A stretch of DNA of 64,000 nucleotides from DATJAJ01 sp035622335 (GCA_035622335.1 DASPVO010000077.1:1-64000); one strand, 5' to 3'. Counted from the first letter of the stretch, positions 49,766 through 58,835 are shown. Notes: a model not told the origin generated them from the sequence alone. Numbers and translations are program-made.

Positions 49766-50263
49766 CTACTTCAGGTCCACCCTTCGGTTGCGCTCTAGAG
49801 CCTTTGGCTCCTTCTTGGGGAGTTTCAGTTCCAGAACGCCGTTCTTCATGGTCCCGCTGACCTTCTCGGAGAGGACTTCCTCAGGGAGTGTCATGTACCT
49901 GTGCACGTAGGAATGGCTTCTCTGTGTCCAGGCTCCATTGTCCTTCTTGTTCTGTCTCTCGGACTTCGATTCTGCCTTGAGCTCGAGGACGTTGGAGTCG
50001 ACCCTGACGTCCACGTCTTTCTTCTCGAAACCGGGAAGCTGGGCGGTCAGGACGTAGTGGTCGCCGCGGTCCTGCAGATCCGTGGATTGCTCCCTCCCTC
50101 CGAACTCGCTCAGAAGCGAGCTCATCGAGCTGGGGAAGAGCGGTTGCATGAAGTCCTGGAAGGGCTTCATGAAGTTCTGGAAGATGCTCTCAGGTAGTGC
50201 GAGAGCGGTTGAGCCGGTGTCCTTCTCCTTGCGGGGTTTTCCGTTCTTTTCTGTCGTGTTCAT
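49766..50263 (-). CDS. hsp20: Hsp20/alpha-crystallin small heat-shock protein
   Basis: 165 residues. Alpha-crystallin domain from about residue 60: DHYVLTAQLPGFEKKDVDVRVDSNVLELKAE, then SYVHRYMTLPEEV and GVLELKLPKKEPK, the usual end of the fold. The N-terminal part contains an amphipathic repeat (IFQNFMKPFQDFMQPLF). It binds unfolding proteins and hands them to the thermosome. Ordinary ATG with TATA-like TTTATATAG and a direct repeat of GGTATWCTAC in between. Confidence 0.93.
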   Translation of the reverse strand: MNTTEKNGKPRKEKDTGSTALALPESIFQNFMKPFQDFMQPLFPSSMSSLLSEFGGREQSTDLQDRGDHYVLTAQLPGFEKKDVDVRVDSNVLELKAESKSERQNKKDNGAWTQRSHSYVHRYMTLPEEVLSEKVSGTMKNGVLELKLPKKEPKALERNRRVDLK

Positions 50264-50273
50264 ATCACCTTTG

Positions 50274-50297
50274 GTAGAATACCTAAAGTAGTATACC
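50274..50297 (-). promoter_or_regulatory. Direct repeat in the hsp20 promoter
   Basis: On the minus strand GGTATACTAC (50297-50288) is followed 14 bp on by GGTATTCTAC (50283-50274). Both lie between TATA box TTTATATAG and the ATG at 50263. The first copy differs by one base from GGTATACAAC in the thermosome promoter, so a common heat-shock regulator is possible. Confidence 0.5.
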
Positions 50298-50428
50298 TAT
50301 ATAAATATTCCTAGGCGAGATTGCGCATCAAACACGGTCGCCTTTTGGACTCAATCGCCCGGAGGTCTCAATCAGTTGGGAAAAGATTCATAACCTGAAC
50401 GCGAAAGGGAAGCTCAAGCTCGATAGAG

Positions 50429-52618
50429 ATGCCGCGTTTTAAGACGACAGCTGAAGCACTAAAGATAGTACACAACAAGGACCAGATAAGGAATCTGGGG
50501 ATTATAGCGCACGTCGATCACGGCAAGACCACGACCTCAGATTCGCTCCTAGCCGCGACGGGAATGCTCTCCCCCTCAGTCGCGGGGCAGGCGTTGGCCC
50601 TCGACTACATGGAGCTGGAGCAGCAGCGCCAGATGACGATAAAGGCCGCGAACGTCACGCTCTACTACGAACAGGAAGAGAAACCCTACGTCATCAATCT
50701 GATCGACACGCCAGGGCACATCGACTTCACCGGCAAGGTCACGAGGTCGCTCAGAGCGGTCGACGGCGCGATCGTCGTGGTGGACGCAGTAGAAGGAGTG
50801 ATGACCCAGACCGAGACTGTGACGCGCCAGGCGCTCGAAGAGCGCGTACGTCCTGTCCTCTACATCAACAAGATTGACCGTCTGATTAAGGAGCTCCGGC
50901 TATCGCCCGAGAAGATGCAGGAGTGGCTGTCGAACATCGTCAAGGAGTTCAACCGACTGATAGAGACCTATGCCGAACCGGAATACAAGCAGAAGTGGAA
51001 GGTCTCAATCCAGGACTCTCAAGTGGCCTTCGGCTCGTCCAAGGACAAGTGGGGGTTCAACGCGGACATGCTGAAGAAGTCGGGGATGAACTTCAAAGAC
51101 ATATTCACGGCGTACGGGACTTCGACCCCCGAGGAGCTCGGAAAGAGGCTACCTCTGCACGAGGCGCTGCTCCAGATGGTGGTCAGGCATCATCCTCCAC
51201 CCCACGTCGCCCAGGCCTACAGGATACCAAAGATCTGGCCCGGTGACCTAACCAGCGACATCGGGAAAGCCCTGCTCGCCTGCGATGAGAACGGCCCGAC
51301 CGTCATGATGGTCACGAACGTCGTGGTCGACCCTGCCGCCGGACTTGTCGCTACAGGGAGGCTCTTCTCGGGGAACATCTCAAACGGCGACTCGGTCTAC
51401 CTCCTGAACTCGAAGAGGGAGGGAAAGGTGCAGTCGGTCCAGATCTTCATGGGCTTCCAGAGGGAGATCGTCGACAGCCTACCCGCGGGGAACATACCGG
51501 CGCTCCTAGGACTGGACGTCCGGTCAGGGGAGACGCTCTCAAACCTGAAGGACGTCGCGACTTTCGAGTCGATCCACTACGTCAGCGAGCCCGTCGTCAC
51601 GATTGCGGTAGAGGCCAAGCATCCCAGGGACCTGCCGAAGCTCGTCGAGGTAATGAGGCGGCTGAACATCGAGGACCCCAACCTGATCATCACGATAAAC
51701 CAGGAGTCCGGAGAGACGCTCATGGCCGGAATGGGCGTCCTGCACTTGGAGATCGCGACCACCCTGATCCAGCAGGCCGGGCTGGAGATCATAACCTCTC
51801 CGCCGATCATCAACTACAGGGAGACGATTCGGTCGAGGGCAGGTCCCATCATGGCGCGCTCTCCGAACAGGCACAACAAGATCTTCATCGAAGTCGAACC
51901 TCTTGAGTCGGAGATCGTGGAACTCATCAGGAACGGTACAATCAGCGAGAACACGGACACCAAGACGGTCATCAAGGCGCTGAGGGACCACGGCTGGGAC
52001 CCAGACATGGCCAGGAACTTCCAGGCGATTGACGAGCGAGGCAACATCATGACCGAAGTGACGAAGGGTGTGCAGTTCCTGCAGGAGTCGATGGACTCGA
52101 TCAGGGCAGGATTCGACGACATCATGAAGAACGGCCCGCTCGCCTACGAATTCACGCGCGGGGTCAAGATCGTGCTCACCAACTATGTCCCTCACGAAGA
52201 CGCGGCTCACAGGACCTACGCCCAGCTGATGCCAGCGTCGAGGCGGGCCATCTTGGGGGCGCTCCTTTCCGCGAACCCTACCCTGCTGGAACCGATTCTC
52301 GGCATAGAGGTCAAGGGCCCATCAGACCTCATCGGAGCAATCACGGGCGTCATTCAGGGCAAGCGCGGGAAGCTGGTCAACATTGACCAGAGGGAGGTCA
52401 TGACTATCATCGAGGGAGAGATACCCGCGTCTGAGACCTTCGACCTGAGCGAGGAGATGAGGGGTGCCACTGCGGGCAAGGCCGTGTGGAACACTCACTT
52501 CAAGACGTGGCAGGCCGTCCCGCAGAACATGCTGACGGGTCTGGTCACCGAGATTCGAAAGAGGAAGGGGCTCCCGCCTGACCCTCCGAAGGCGTCAGAG
52601 TTCATAGACAACGAGTGA
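50429..52618 (+). CDS. fusA: Translation elongation factor 2
   Basis: 729 residues. GTP-binding motifs GIIAHVDHGKTTTSDSLL, DTPGHIDFTGKV, and NKIDRL are intact; domains III to V follow in normal order. The EF-2 domain IV tip reads PHEDAAHRTYAQLMP, with the diphthamide His retained but the usual RGPAQ changed to RTYAQ. Full length for archaeal EF-2. It promotes ribosome translocation. TATA-like ATTCATAAC lies about 35 nt upstream. Confidence 0.97.
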   Translation: MPRFKTTAEALKIVHNKDQIRNLGIIAHVDHGKTTTSDSLLAATGMLSPSVAGQALALDYMELEQQRQMTIKAANVTLYYEQEEKPYVINLIDTPGHIDFTGKVTRSLRAVDGAIVVVDAVEGVMTQTETVTRQALEERVRPVLYINKIDRLIKELRLSPEKMQEWLSNIVKEFNRLIETYAEPEYKQKWKVSIQDSQVAFGSSKDKWGFNADMLKKSGMNFKDIFTAYGTSTPEELGKRLPLHEALLQMVVRHHPPPHVAQAYRIPKIWPGDLTSDIGKALLACDENGPTVMMVTNVVVDPAAGLVATGRLFSGNISNGDSVYLLNSKREGKVQSVQIFMGFQREIVDSLPAGNIPALLGLDVRSGETLSNLKDVATFESIHYVSEPVVTIAVEAKHPRDLPKLVEVMRRLNIEDPNLIITINQESGETLMAGMGVLHLEIATTLIQQAGLEIITSPPIINYRETIRSRAGPIMARSPNRHNKIFIEVEPLESEIVELIRNGTISENTDTKTVIKALRDHGWDPDMARNFQAIDERGNIMTEVTKGVQFLQESMDSIRAGFDDIMKNGPLAYEFTRGVKIVLTNYVPHEDAAHRTYAQLMPASRRAILGALLSANPTLLEPILGIEVKGPSDLIGAITGVIQGKRGKLVNIDQREVMTIIEGEIPASETFDLSEEMRGATAGKAVWNTHFKTWQAVPQNMLTGLVTEIRKRKGLPPDPPKASEFIDNE

Positions 52619-52665
52619 GTATCCATCGGAGGCCGATAGGGCACAGGAGCGCCACTAGGCCTGAC

Positions 52666-53475
52666 TCAACCGTCTTGCGTCGCTTGGGTGAACTTCCAGA
52701 CGGTCTGCAGCAGGAGCTCGGGCGTCTCTATCTGGGGGAGATGGCCTGTACCCATCAGCAGCTCGAACCGCGCTTTCGGAATCGCGGCTGCGTAAGCCCT
52801 CCCATACTCCGCGTCTGCTATTCGGTCGCTCTCACCCGAAACGACGAGGACGGGTATGGAGATGCCGGCTAGCCTGCCCAGCAGGGTGGGGTCGGTCGAC
52901 TTGGATGCGTAGGCCTGAAGAGCCGAACGGTTGGAGGCGAACGCTGCGCGCTGGACGTCAGTGAGGCTCGAGGGGTCGACCCTGAATGGCCCGGGATTGT
53001 GATATGAGAGGTTCATGATTTCGTCTAGGGTGAGTTTCGAAGTGTCTGGAATCTGGTGGCCTTGCACTTCGATTCCAAGGGCGCCGACCAAGACCGCACG
53101 GCGGATTCCGGGAGGATTGAGAATCGCAAGTTCAGCGCCCAGCCATCCGCCCATGGAATTGCCTATCACGGTTACGTCCTCTGCCTGCAGCTGAGACAGG
53201 AACGCAGCGTAAAACTTGGCCAAAGCCCTGACGCTGTTGAGGTCTTCGGGCCTTTGGGTCATGGCGAAGCCCGGGTGAGTTGGTGTTAGGACCCTGGCGT
53301 TCTTCTGTTCCGCCAGCGATGCTGCGAATCTGGCCATCGACCCTGGCCCGGCTCCGCCGTGCAGTAGCAGAAACGACGCACCTCCCTCGCCGCGCTCCTC
53401 GACTGCGAGGTCCACCTGCCTGTCCTTTGTTGGGTACGGTACCCTAAAAGTCTCCTTCCGGATTGCTACGCTCAA
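52666..53475 (-). CDS. Alpha/beta hydrolase
   Basis: 269 residues. Oxyanion HG in LLLHGGAGPGS, nucleophile Ser in VIGNSMGGWLG (about residue 106), acid in VSGESDRIAD, and His in GTGHLPQIE complete a catalytic triad. No signal peptide. Relatives include esterases, haloperoxidase-like and meta-cleavage product hydrolases; substrate not assignable. Its stop lies 47 nt from the EF-2 stop, convergent. Confidence 0.9.
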   Translation of the reverse strand: MSVAIRKETFRVPYPTKDRQVDLAVEERGEGGASFLLLHGGAGPGSMARFAASLAEQKNARVLTPTHPGFAMTQRPEDLNSVRALAKFYAAFLSQLQAEDVTVIGNSMGGWLGAELAILNPPGIRRAVLVGALGIEVQGHQIPDTSKLTLDEIMNLSYHNPGPFRVDPSSLTDVQRAAFASNRSALQAYASKSTDPTLLGRLAGISIPVLVVSGESDRIADAEYGRAYAAAIPKARFELLMGTGHLPQIETPELLLQTVWKFTQATQDG

Positions 53476-53558
53476 GAAACTGATTCGCCGGATGTCCTTG
53501 CTTGCGGGACCAGATATATGCTGTCCGGACGCTCAGCTTCAGAAAATCTCCGGCAGAG

Positions 53559-54458
53559 TCAAGCGACTGAAGACCGCGTCCTCGGACTGATTCGTCGGAC
53601 CTCTTCATCGATGAGGGATGTCAGTCTGGCTGTGTTGAGCGTCGCCCTCGCGTGGAATCTCACGCTCACGTCGCTGACACCTGGTCTGCTCCTGACCCTC
53701 CTCTGCGTCTCGAAGACATCGTCTATCGATTCGGCCCAGCATGAGAAGATTGTCGCGGAGCTCTCCCACTGATTTATGAAGATGGACCGGGGAAGTGTCT
53801 GCTTGACGTCGAGGAGCACTGAGTCATCCTCCGAACGGACATGGAGCTCGTACATGACGATTCGGCTAGACCTCGCTGACTGAAAGATCGGCTGCACCTG
53901 AAAGAGTCCTTTCTCGAGCATCTCTCTCCTGACCCTCTTCACCACCTTTTGTGAAAGCCCAGTGGCCTTCGAAATCTCCTTCACAGATGTCCGGAGGTCG
54001 TCTACGAGAACTCTTAGCACTACGAGCTGGGGGACTGAAATTGGGGAGGCCAATTCTCTGTGCGGATAAGGGAGCAGGGGATTCTCCTCCGTCTCGACGG
54101 GGCCGAGCAGGGATTTCAGGTCCTCGGGTGGGCCCGAAGAAGCTAGGTTGACGTATCTGAGGACAGCCGCGCGCCCATTTACGTCCATGGTCGCGAAGAC
54201 CGAGGGATCCTTTTCGAGTGCCTTGTCGACCTTCTCGGCAGTGGCGGGCCCGAAGAAGAAGAGCCGGGGCACCCTATGGAAGATCTGCGCCGCCGGCATC
54301 GCGCGGAGTGAGGTCAAAATCTCGGCCCGTTCGAGGGCTTCTATCCTCATCTTCGTGGCGTTTCCTGAAAGCCCAATCCCTCTGCCAATAGATTCGTATG
54401 ACAGGAAGGGGTTTCTGCGGAGCTGGGAGATGATAGCGAAGTCACGCTCGTCCGCCAA
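53559..54458 (-). CDS. Lrp/AsnC-like two-HTH transcriptional regulator
   Basis: 299 residues. N-terminal HTH (RDFAIISQLRRNPFLSYESIGRGIGLSGNATKMRIEALERAEI in runs) and a second HTH in the middle (ISVPQLVVLRVLVDDLRTSVKEISKATGLSQKVVKRVRREMLEKGLF). Between and after them are beta-rich modules that look like degenerate sensor domains. Leaderless TTG after GCTTTAAGG. Duplicated HTH-sensor arrangement resembles archaeal Lrp-like regulators that act as tandem units. Target unknown; neighbours are unrelated enzymes. Confidence 0.8.
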   Translation of the reverse strand: MADERDFAIISQLRRNPFLSYESIGRGIGLSGNATKMRIEALERAEILTSLRAMPAAQIFHRVPRLFFFGPATAEKVDKALEKDPSVFATMDVNGRAAVLRYVNLASSGPPEDLKSLLGPVETEENPLLPYPHRELASPISVPQLVVLRVLVDDLRTSVKEISKATGLSQKVVKRVRREMLEKGLFQVQPIFQSARSSRIVMYELHVRSEDDSVLLDVKQTLPRSIFINQWESSATIFSCWAESIDDVFETQRRVRSRPGVSDVSVRFHARATLNTARLTSLIDEEVRRISPRTRSSVA

Positions 54459-54555
54459 TCAATTCTCCAGCCTCAGTGGGAATCACCTCCTTAAAGCTCG
54501 GCGTTCTTGGCGCCATTTCCGGTCCTGCACATCGGTTACCTGGGCCGCATTTGGG

Positions 54556-55113
54556 TCAAGGATCGGGGTCGAGCACGGCCTGGGAGGCTATCCCTGCTAT
54601 TGACTTCCTCGAGACGGCCGAGTAGTCATAGTCGTTCGCGTCATAGCCTGCCTTTGAGTAAGCATCCTTGTGCTTGATGAGCAGCCAGGACTCCTTTCCC
54701 CCCAACCCTGCCGTTCGAACGAGGGCGAACGACCCGTGAAGCTTCTTTCCGTAGAGCCTGAACTTGAGGTTGCCCGCGGCCAGGCTTTCCTTCGCGACGC
54801 GTTCGCCCGCTGCCCTGGACTTGACTTCGCGCCGAACCCCCTTGCTGACCTCTATCTCGGGGTTGTACGTACCCTCATCCCATATCATTACCGGACCCGC
54901 CCCATAGCTGCCGGTCGGTATGACTCCCTCGAAGTGCCTGTATTCGAGGTCGTGGTCTCCTGTGGGCATCGCCAACCTCCTGACGCCGCTGTCCAAGCTC
55001 GGACCCTTCGGGACGGACCAAGAAGGCATCGTACCCCCGATCTCCAACCTGAAGTCGTAGTGCAGTGATGTCGCCTTGTGCTTCTGGACCACGAAGGCCA
55101 TGGTTCCCGTCAT
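54556..55113 (-). CDS. Stand-alone LigD-type 3'-phosphoesterase
   Basis: 185 residues. VVQKHKATSLHYDFRLEIGGTMPSWSVPKGP (in runs) and DHDLEYRHFEGVIPTGSYGAGPVMIWDEGTY are the motifs of the LigD phosphoesterase domain with the His, Asp and His Mn2+ ligands. It removes 3' phosphates and ribonucleotides at DNA ends. LigD polymerase and ligase domains are absent here; the protein is complete by itself, as in some archaea where it is a free-standing repair enzyme. ATG start, TATA-like CTTATTTC about 27 nt upstream. Confidence 0.9.
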   Translation of the reverse strand: MTGTMAFVVQKHKATSLHYDFRLEIGGTMPSWSVPKGPSLDSGVRRLAMPTGDHDLEYRHFEGVIPTGSYGAGPVMIWDEGTYNPEIEVSKGVRREVKSRAAGERVAKESLAAGNLKFRLYGKKLHGSFALVRTAGLGGKESWLLIKHKDAYSKAGYDANDYDYSAVSRKSIAGIASQAVLDPDP

Positions 55114-55165
55114 GGTGACAAGGGAAGGGCTGGCAGAAATAAGCTGATTGCAAGGAGCTTCGGGT

Positions 55166-55804
55166 TCAGTCTTGGGTCTTTAGACCAACCCTCTCCGAGA
55201 CCTCGGCGTCTCTCGGTCCACCCCTTTCGAGCAGGCTGGTCTTCACTCCCCGCTGGTCAGGTTCCGGCCTGTTCTGACTCATCTTCCATTTCCCCTCAAT
55301 GGTCTTGATCGGCATCTCGAAGCCCACTATGGACTTCAGCTCCCCGTCGATGTACGCGCTGGGGGCGTCGGTGACCTGCCAAGGCTCGGTAGAAGCAGAC
55401 TCGTGGTGTCTAGTGAGGACCGTGACAGCCTCTCTTAGTCTCTCGGGGTCCTCAAAGAAGGTCACGCTACCTCGAACGTGTATGGCGACATAGTTCCACG
55501 TTGGGACGACCTTCCCGTCGTCCTTCTTGCTCTCATACCATCTGGGAGAGATGTATGCGTCGGGGCCGAGGAAAATGGCCAGACCCTCTCCCCCTGAGGC
55601 AGAATCTCTCCACTGAGAGTTTCCGCGTGCAATGTGTCCAAAGAGCGTCCCACGCTCGCCCTTTGACCTGTCAATCAGCATCGGAACGTGGCTCGCCATC
55701 ACCCCCTTGGCGCCCTGGGTGACGATGGTCCCGAAGCTTATCTTCTCCACTTCCTCCTGCAGAACCTTCAGCCTGTCTTCCTTGAACCATCGCGGATTGT
55801 ACAA
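55166..55804 (-). CDS. PaiB-like FMN-binding negative transcriptional regulator
   Basis: 212 residues from TTG 55804, which lies about 27 nt from TATA-like GAATTAATATCG; longer readings continue into an antisense frame of the next gene. LYNPRWFKEDRLKVLQEEVEKISFGTIVTQG, HVPMLIDRSKGERGTLFGHIARGNSQW and SPRWYESKKDDGKVVPTWNYVAIHVRG (in runs) follow the PaiB split-barrel family. Known members bind FMN and control protease or sporulation genes in Bacillus, but in archaea the role is not known. Confidence 0.85.
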   Translation of the reverse strand: MYNPRWFKEDRLKVLQEEVEKISFGTIVTQGAKGVMASHVPMLIDRSKGERGTLFGHIARGNSQWRDSASGGEGLAIFLGPDAYISPRWYESKKDDGKVVPTWNYVAIHVRGSVTFFEDPERLREAVTVLTRHHESASTEPWQVTDAPSAYIDGELKSIVGFEMPIKTIEGKWKMSQNRPEPDQRGVKTSLLERGGPRDAEVSERVGLKTQD

Positions 55805-55904
55805 GTGAGAACGGTGTGCCAACCCTTTCGATATTAATTCTTCTAGGGCTGGACTAGGCTTATAGACTCTCACGTTCAATGACGGCTGGGGACGCAGGTC
55901 GAAG

Positions 55905-56690
55905 GTGTTCTCTCTGAAGGGCAGGAGGGTTCTCGTGACTGCCTCAAGCAGAGGCATCGGATTCGGGTCGGCGAAAGCATTCTTGGAAGAGGGCTCGAGA
56001 GTCGTGATATGCTCTTCAAACCACGATAGGCTCTCCCAAGCGGAGAAGCAGCTCGGCACGCTGGGAGAGGTGCACGCCCTGGCGGCCGACCTGAGGCTGG
56101 AGAGCGACCTGGACAAGCTGGTTGACCAGACGTTGGAGCGGCTGGGAGGGTTAGACCACATGGTCTACGTCGCACCGCCACCGCCTCCCGGGACTTTCAT
56201 GGCAAATGGCTACAAGGAGTGGAGAGAAGCTGCCGAGTCGATGATGGTCAGCCCTGCCTACCTCTGTAAGAGGGTAGGAGAGGAGATGGTCAAGTCCAAG
56301 ACGCGCGGGACGATGGTTCTCGTGGCATCCGTCGCAGTGAGGGAGCCGATTCCGACGATTGCAACCTCGGGAGTCGCTCGCATAGCCGTGTCCGGGATTG
56401 TCAGGACTCTCGCGAGGGAGCTCGGTCCGAGCGGCATACGAGTCAACGGAGTGATGCCAGGTTATGTGGACACTGACAGGGTGAGGGAGATACTAGAAGC
56501 GACCGGAGCCAGGACGGGCTTAGGCATGTCAAAGGCGAGGGAGTCGATGGAATCCGAGATTCCCCTCAGAAGAATCGGGACAACCGAAGAAACGGCGAAC
56601 GTGATACTCTTCCTGTCTAGCGACCTCGCGTCGTACGTCTCGGGCGCGATGGTTCCGGTGGATGGCGCCATTCTCCGGTCGGTAGGCTAG
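55905..56690 (+). CDS. Short-chain dehydrogenase-fold protein lacking the YxxxK pair
   Basis: 261 residues. NAD(P) loop RRVLVTASSRGIGFGSAKAFLEEG and ADLR are standard; the catalytic Ser lies in VLVASVAV at about 145. Thirteen and seventeen positions later, where SDR enzymes have Tyr and Lys, this protein has Ser and Arg (ATSGVARIAV). The following NGVMPGYVDTDRVREIL is normal. Similar divergent SDRs with SNxxR are known in bacteria, so it may be a structured but differently acting enzyme or a non-catalytic binder. GTG 55905. End overlaps the cupin gene by 4 nt, convergent. Confidence 0.82.
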   Translation: MFSLKGRRVLVTASSRGIGFGSAKAFLEEGSRVVICSSNHDRLSQAEKQLGTLGEVHALAADLRLESDLDKLVDQTLERLGGLDHMVYVAPPPPPGTFMANGYKEWREAAESMMVSPAYLCKRVGEEMVKSKTRGTMVLVASVAVREPIPTIATSGVARIAVSGIVRTLARELGPSGIRVNGVMPGYVDTDRVREILEATGARTGLGMSKARESMESEIPLRRIGTTEETANVILFLSSDLASYVSGAMVPVDGAILRSVG

Positions 56691-57070
56691 ACCGGGCTCT
56701 CTTCCGGCTGCTGCGCTTCAGAACGGAAGTCCCCTCTCGCGGGGGTAAAGAAGTCCATGATCACGCTTTCAGCGCCCTCGCTGGTGACGAGCTCGTGAGG
56801 GACGCCTGGAGGTATGTAGTAGGAGTCCCCCTTCTTCATACTCCAGACCGCGCCTCCCACCTTGAAGTCTCCTCCGCCCTCAAGAAAGATGCCGTACTGC
56901 GCGTGCGGATGCGAGTGCAAGGGGAAGCGCTTCTCCGGCTCGATCCTGTAGAGGACCATCATCCCCGTCGTCGAGTGCGACACGATCCTTCTCTTGACAC
57001 CCGGCATCACCTCGTGCCACGCCTCCTCCCTGTCTCTCCACCTCGCCGGTCTAGTGAACTCGTCTTCCAT
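56687..57070 (-). CDS. Small cupin-domain protein
   Basis: 127 residues. Cupin motif 1 at FPLHSHPHAQYGIFLEGGGDFKVG and motif 2 around YYIPPGVPHELVTSEG give the two His and Glu/Gln metal ligands; the second motif and length mark a single-domain cupin. Role may be sugar isomerase-like, dioxygenase-like or sensory; not determinable. ATG at 57070. Confidence 0.87.
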   Translation of the reverse strand: MEDEFTRPARWRDREEAWHEVMPGVKRRIVSHSTTGMMVLYRIEPEKRFPLHSHPHAQYGIFLEGGGDFKVGGAVWSMKKGDSYYIPPGVPHELVTSEGAESVIMDFFTPARGDFRSEAQQPEESPV

Positions 57071-57152
57071 CTCGCGGCCCTTCGACTTCGGGGGCTGTGG
57101 ATTTATGCCGTTGGGTCTGAGCGCTTAAATCGCTGCGCCGTCACGTCAGGCC

Positions 57153-58301
57153 GTGTCTCTTGACCGTATCAAGAATTCTCCGTCTCTTGACATGGTCAAC
57201 ATGGTTCTGAGCAAGCAGGCGGCCGGCCAGAAGGTCTGGTCCCTGGCGATAGGGGAACCTTCGTTCGATACCCCAAGGTCGATCATCGAAGTCGCCCACA
57301 GGGCCATGACGGAGGGCGAGACACACTACACGTCGAGCTACGGCACGTCGAGGGTAAGGCAGGCAATCTCGGAGAAGGTGAACAGAAAGAACCGAATCCG
57401 GTGCACTCCCGAAAACTCAATCTTCCTCACGACCAAGTTCGCAGTTTACGCTTCTCTCGTGTCAGTCCTCGACAAGGAGAGCGAGGTTCTCATCCCTGAC
57501 CCCGGATACTTCTACAGCGAGCCGGTGATACTCGCTGGAGGGAGTCCGAAACGGTATCCGCTGAGCGAGGGCTTCCAGCTGGATGTGGACGACATCAAGA
57601 GCCGAATTGGACGAAGAACCAGGGCGGTCGTCATCAACTCACCGTCGAATCCTACTGGGAGCGTGTTCCGGAAGGCGGACCTGAGGGAACTGCTCGCCAC
57701 GTGCATCGAGAGAAACGTGACTCTGCTCAGCGACGAAGCCTACGAGGACCTGACCTACGGTCGAGAGCACGTTTCGATAGGCTCATTCGAGAGGGAGCCA
57801 GAACGCGTGGTCTCGATATTCAGCTTCTCAAAGAGCTATGCAATGACGGGATGGCGCGCGGGATACGTCATCGCAGCGCCCCGTATCGTGGCTAGAATCG
57901 CCAAGTTCTTGGAGAACACGTACACTTCCTATCCTCCCTTCATACAGTCGGCATGCGCCTTCGCGCTGGAGAATTGCGACCGCGACATCGCCAGATTTAG
58001 GCGAGAGCTGTGGGAGAGAAAGAGACTAGCGGAAGAGGCTCTGGAGAGCATCAGGGGTCTGGAGCCCTTCAAGGCTCAGGGTGCCTTCTATCTCTTCCCT
58101 ACATACACCCAGAAGATGAGCTCTAGAATGCTGGCCGCGAAGCTTCTCGAGAATGAGAACGTTGCTGTGCTCCCCGGCACTGCATTCGGTCCTCGTGGAG
58201 AGCACCACTTCAGAATCTCCTTCGCTGGCCCCCCGCGCGTAACGGAGCAAGCTCTCGAGAGAATGGGGTCTTTCTTCCTCACCCTTCGGCGTCGTGCTTA
58301 A
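57153..58301 (+). CDS. Class I aminotransferase (aspartate aminotransferase-like)
   Basis: 382 residues. PLP lysine in SFSKSYAMTGWRAGY (about residue 230), NPTG motif in VINSPSNPTGSV, and the substrate carboxylate Arg late in the sequence (FRISFAGPPR). Leaderless GTG at 57153 with TATA-like CTTAAATC centred 27 nt upstream. Candidate for aspartate, aromatic or branched-chain transamination; substrate not resolved. Confidence 0.9.
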   Translation: MSLDRIKNSPSLDMVNMVLSKQAAGQKVWSLAIGEPSFDTPRSIIEVAHRAMTEGETHYTSSYGTSRVRQAISEKVNRKNRIRCTPENSIFLTTKFAVYASLVSVLDKESEVLIPDPGYFYSEPVILAGGSPKRYPLSEGFQLDVDDIKSRIGRRTRAVVINSPSNPTGSVFRKADLRELLATCIERNVTLLSDEAYEDLTYGREHVSIGSFEREPERVVSIFSFSKSYAMTGWRAGYVIAAPRIVARIAKFLENTYTSYPPFIQSACAFALENCDRDIARFRRELWERKRLAEEALESIRGLEPFKAQGAFYLFPTYTQKMSSRMLAAKLLENENVAVLPGTAFGPRGEHHFRISFAGPPRVTEQALERMGSFFLTLRRRA

Positions 58302-58326
58302 ATCTTGAAAGCGAGTAGGACAGAAC

Positions 58327-58749
58327 GTGCCGCCGGAGACGACCAGCCAGCTGCTGTCGAAGGTGCCGATTCTCAGCTCGATGAGCGCAAGCGACCTTAA
58401 GCGGTTTGAGAAAGCGGGCCGGGAGCTGACGTTCCAAACCGGAAAGAAGATTCTGGCGCAGGGCGACACGGGCGTGGGTTTCTACATGGTCTTGGACGGC
58501 GAAGTCGAAGTCAGAAGGGCCGGCAAGCTCGTCGCGAAGCTGGGGAGGGGAGACTTCTTCGGTGAACTGTCGCTCTTGGACAAGATGCCCAGAAACGCGG
58601 ACGTGGTGGCGCTGAAGCCCACCAGGTGCTTCACGCTCGTCTCGTGGGCCTTCGAGGGGCTTGTAAAGTCAAACCCAAAGATCGCGTTGAAGATGATGGA
58701 AGAGGTCGCGAGGAGACTGCGCGGTTCGGGCGACTCGATCACTCACTGA
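58327..58749 (+). CDS. Cyclic nucleotide-binding-domain protein
   Basis: 140 residues. One cNMP-binding barrel: FQTGKKILAQGDTGVGFYMVLDGEVEVRR and LGRGDFFGELSLLDKMPRNADVVAL, where FGELSLLD.MPRNADV is the phosphate-binding cassette (the usual Arg-Ala-A reads PRNADV). No HTH follows, so it is a stand-alone sensor or a regulator of a partner enzyme. Leaderless GTG after CTTAAATC. Many archaea have such single-domain proteins of unknown ligand. Confidence 0.87.
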   Translation: MPPETTSQLLSKVPILSSMSASDLKRFEKAGRELTFQTGKKILAQGDTGVGFYMVLDGEVEVRRAGKLVAKLGRGDFFGELSLLDKMPRNADVVALKPTRCFTLVSWAFEGLVKSNPKIALKMMEEVARRLRGSGDSITH

Positions 58750-58835
58750 TCTCGGTCCGTCGCGATCTTTCATAGAAAATTCTTGGCGGCCGTGCTAAGC
58801 TCAGACTTATAGCCGGGCTACATTTCCAAAGGATC

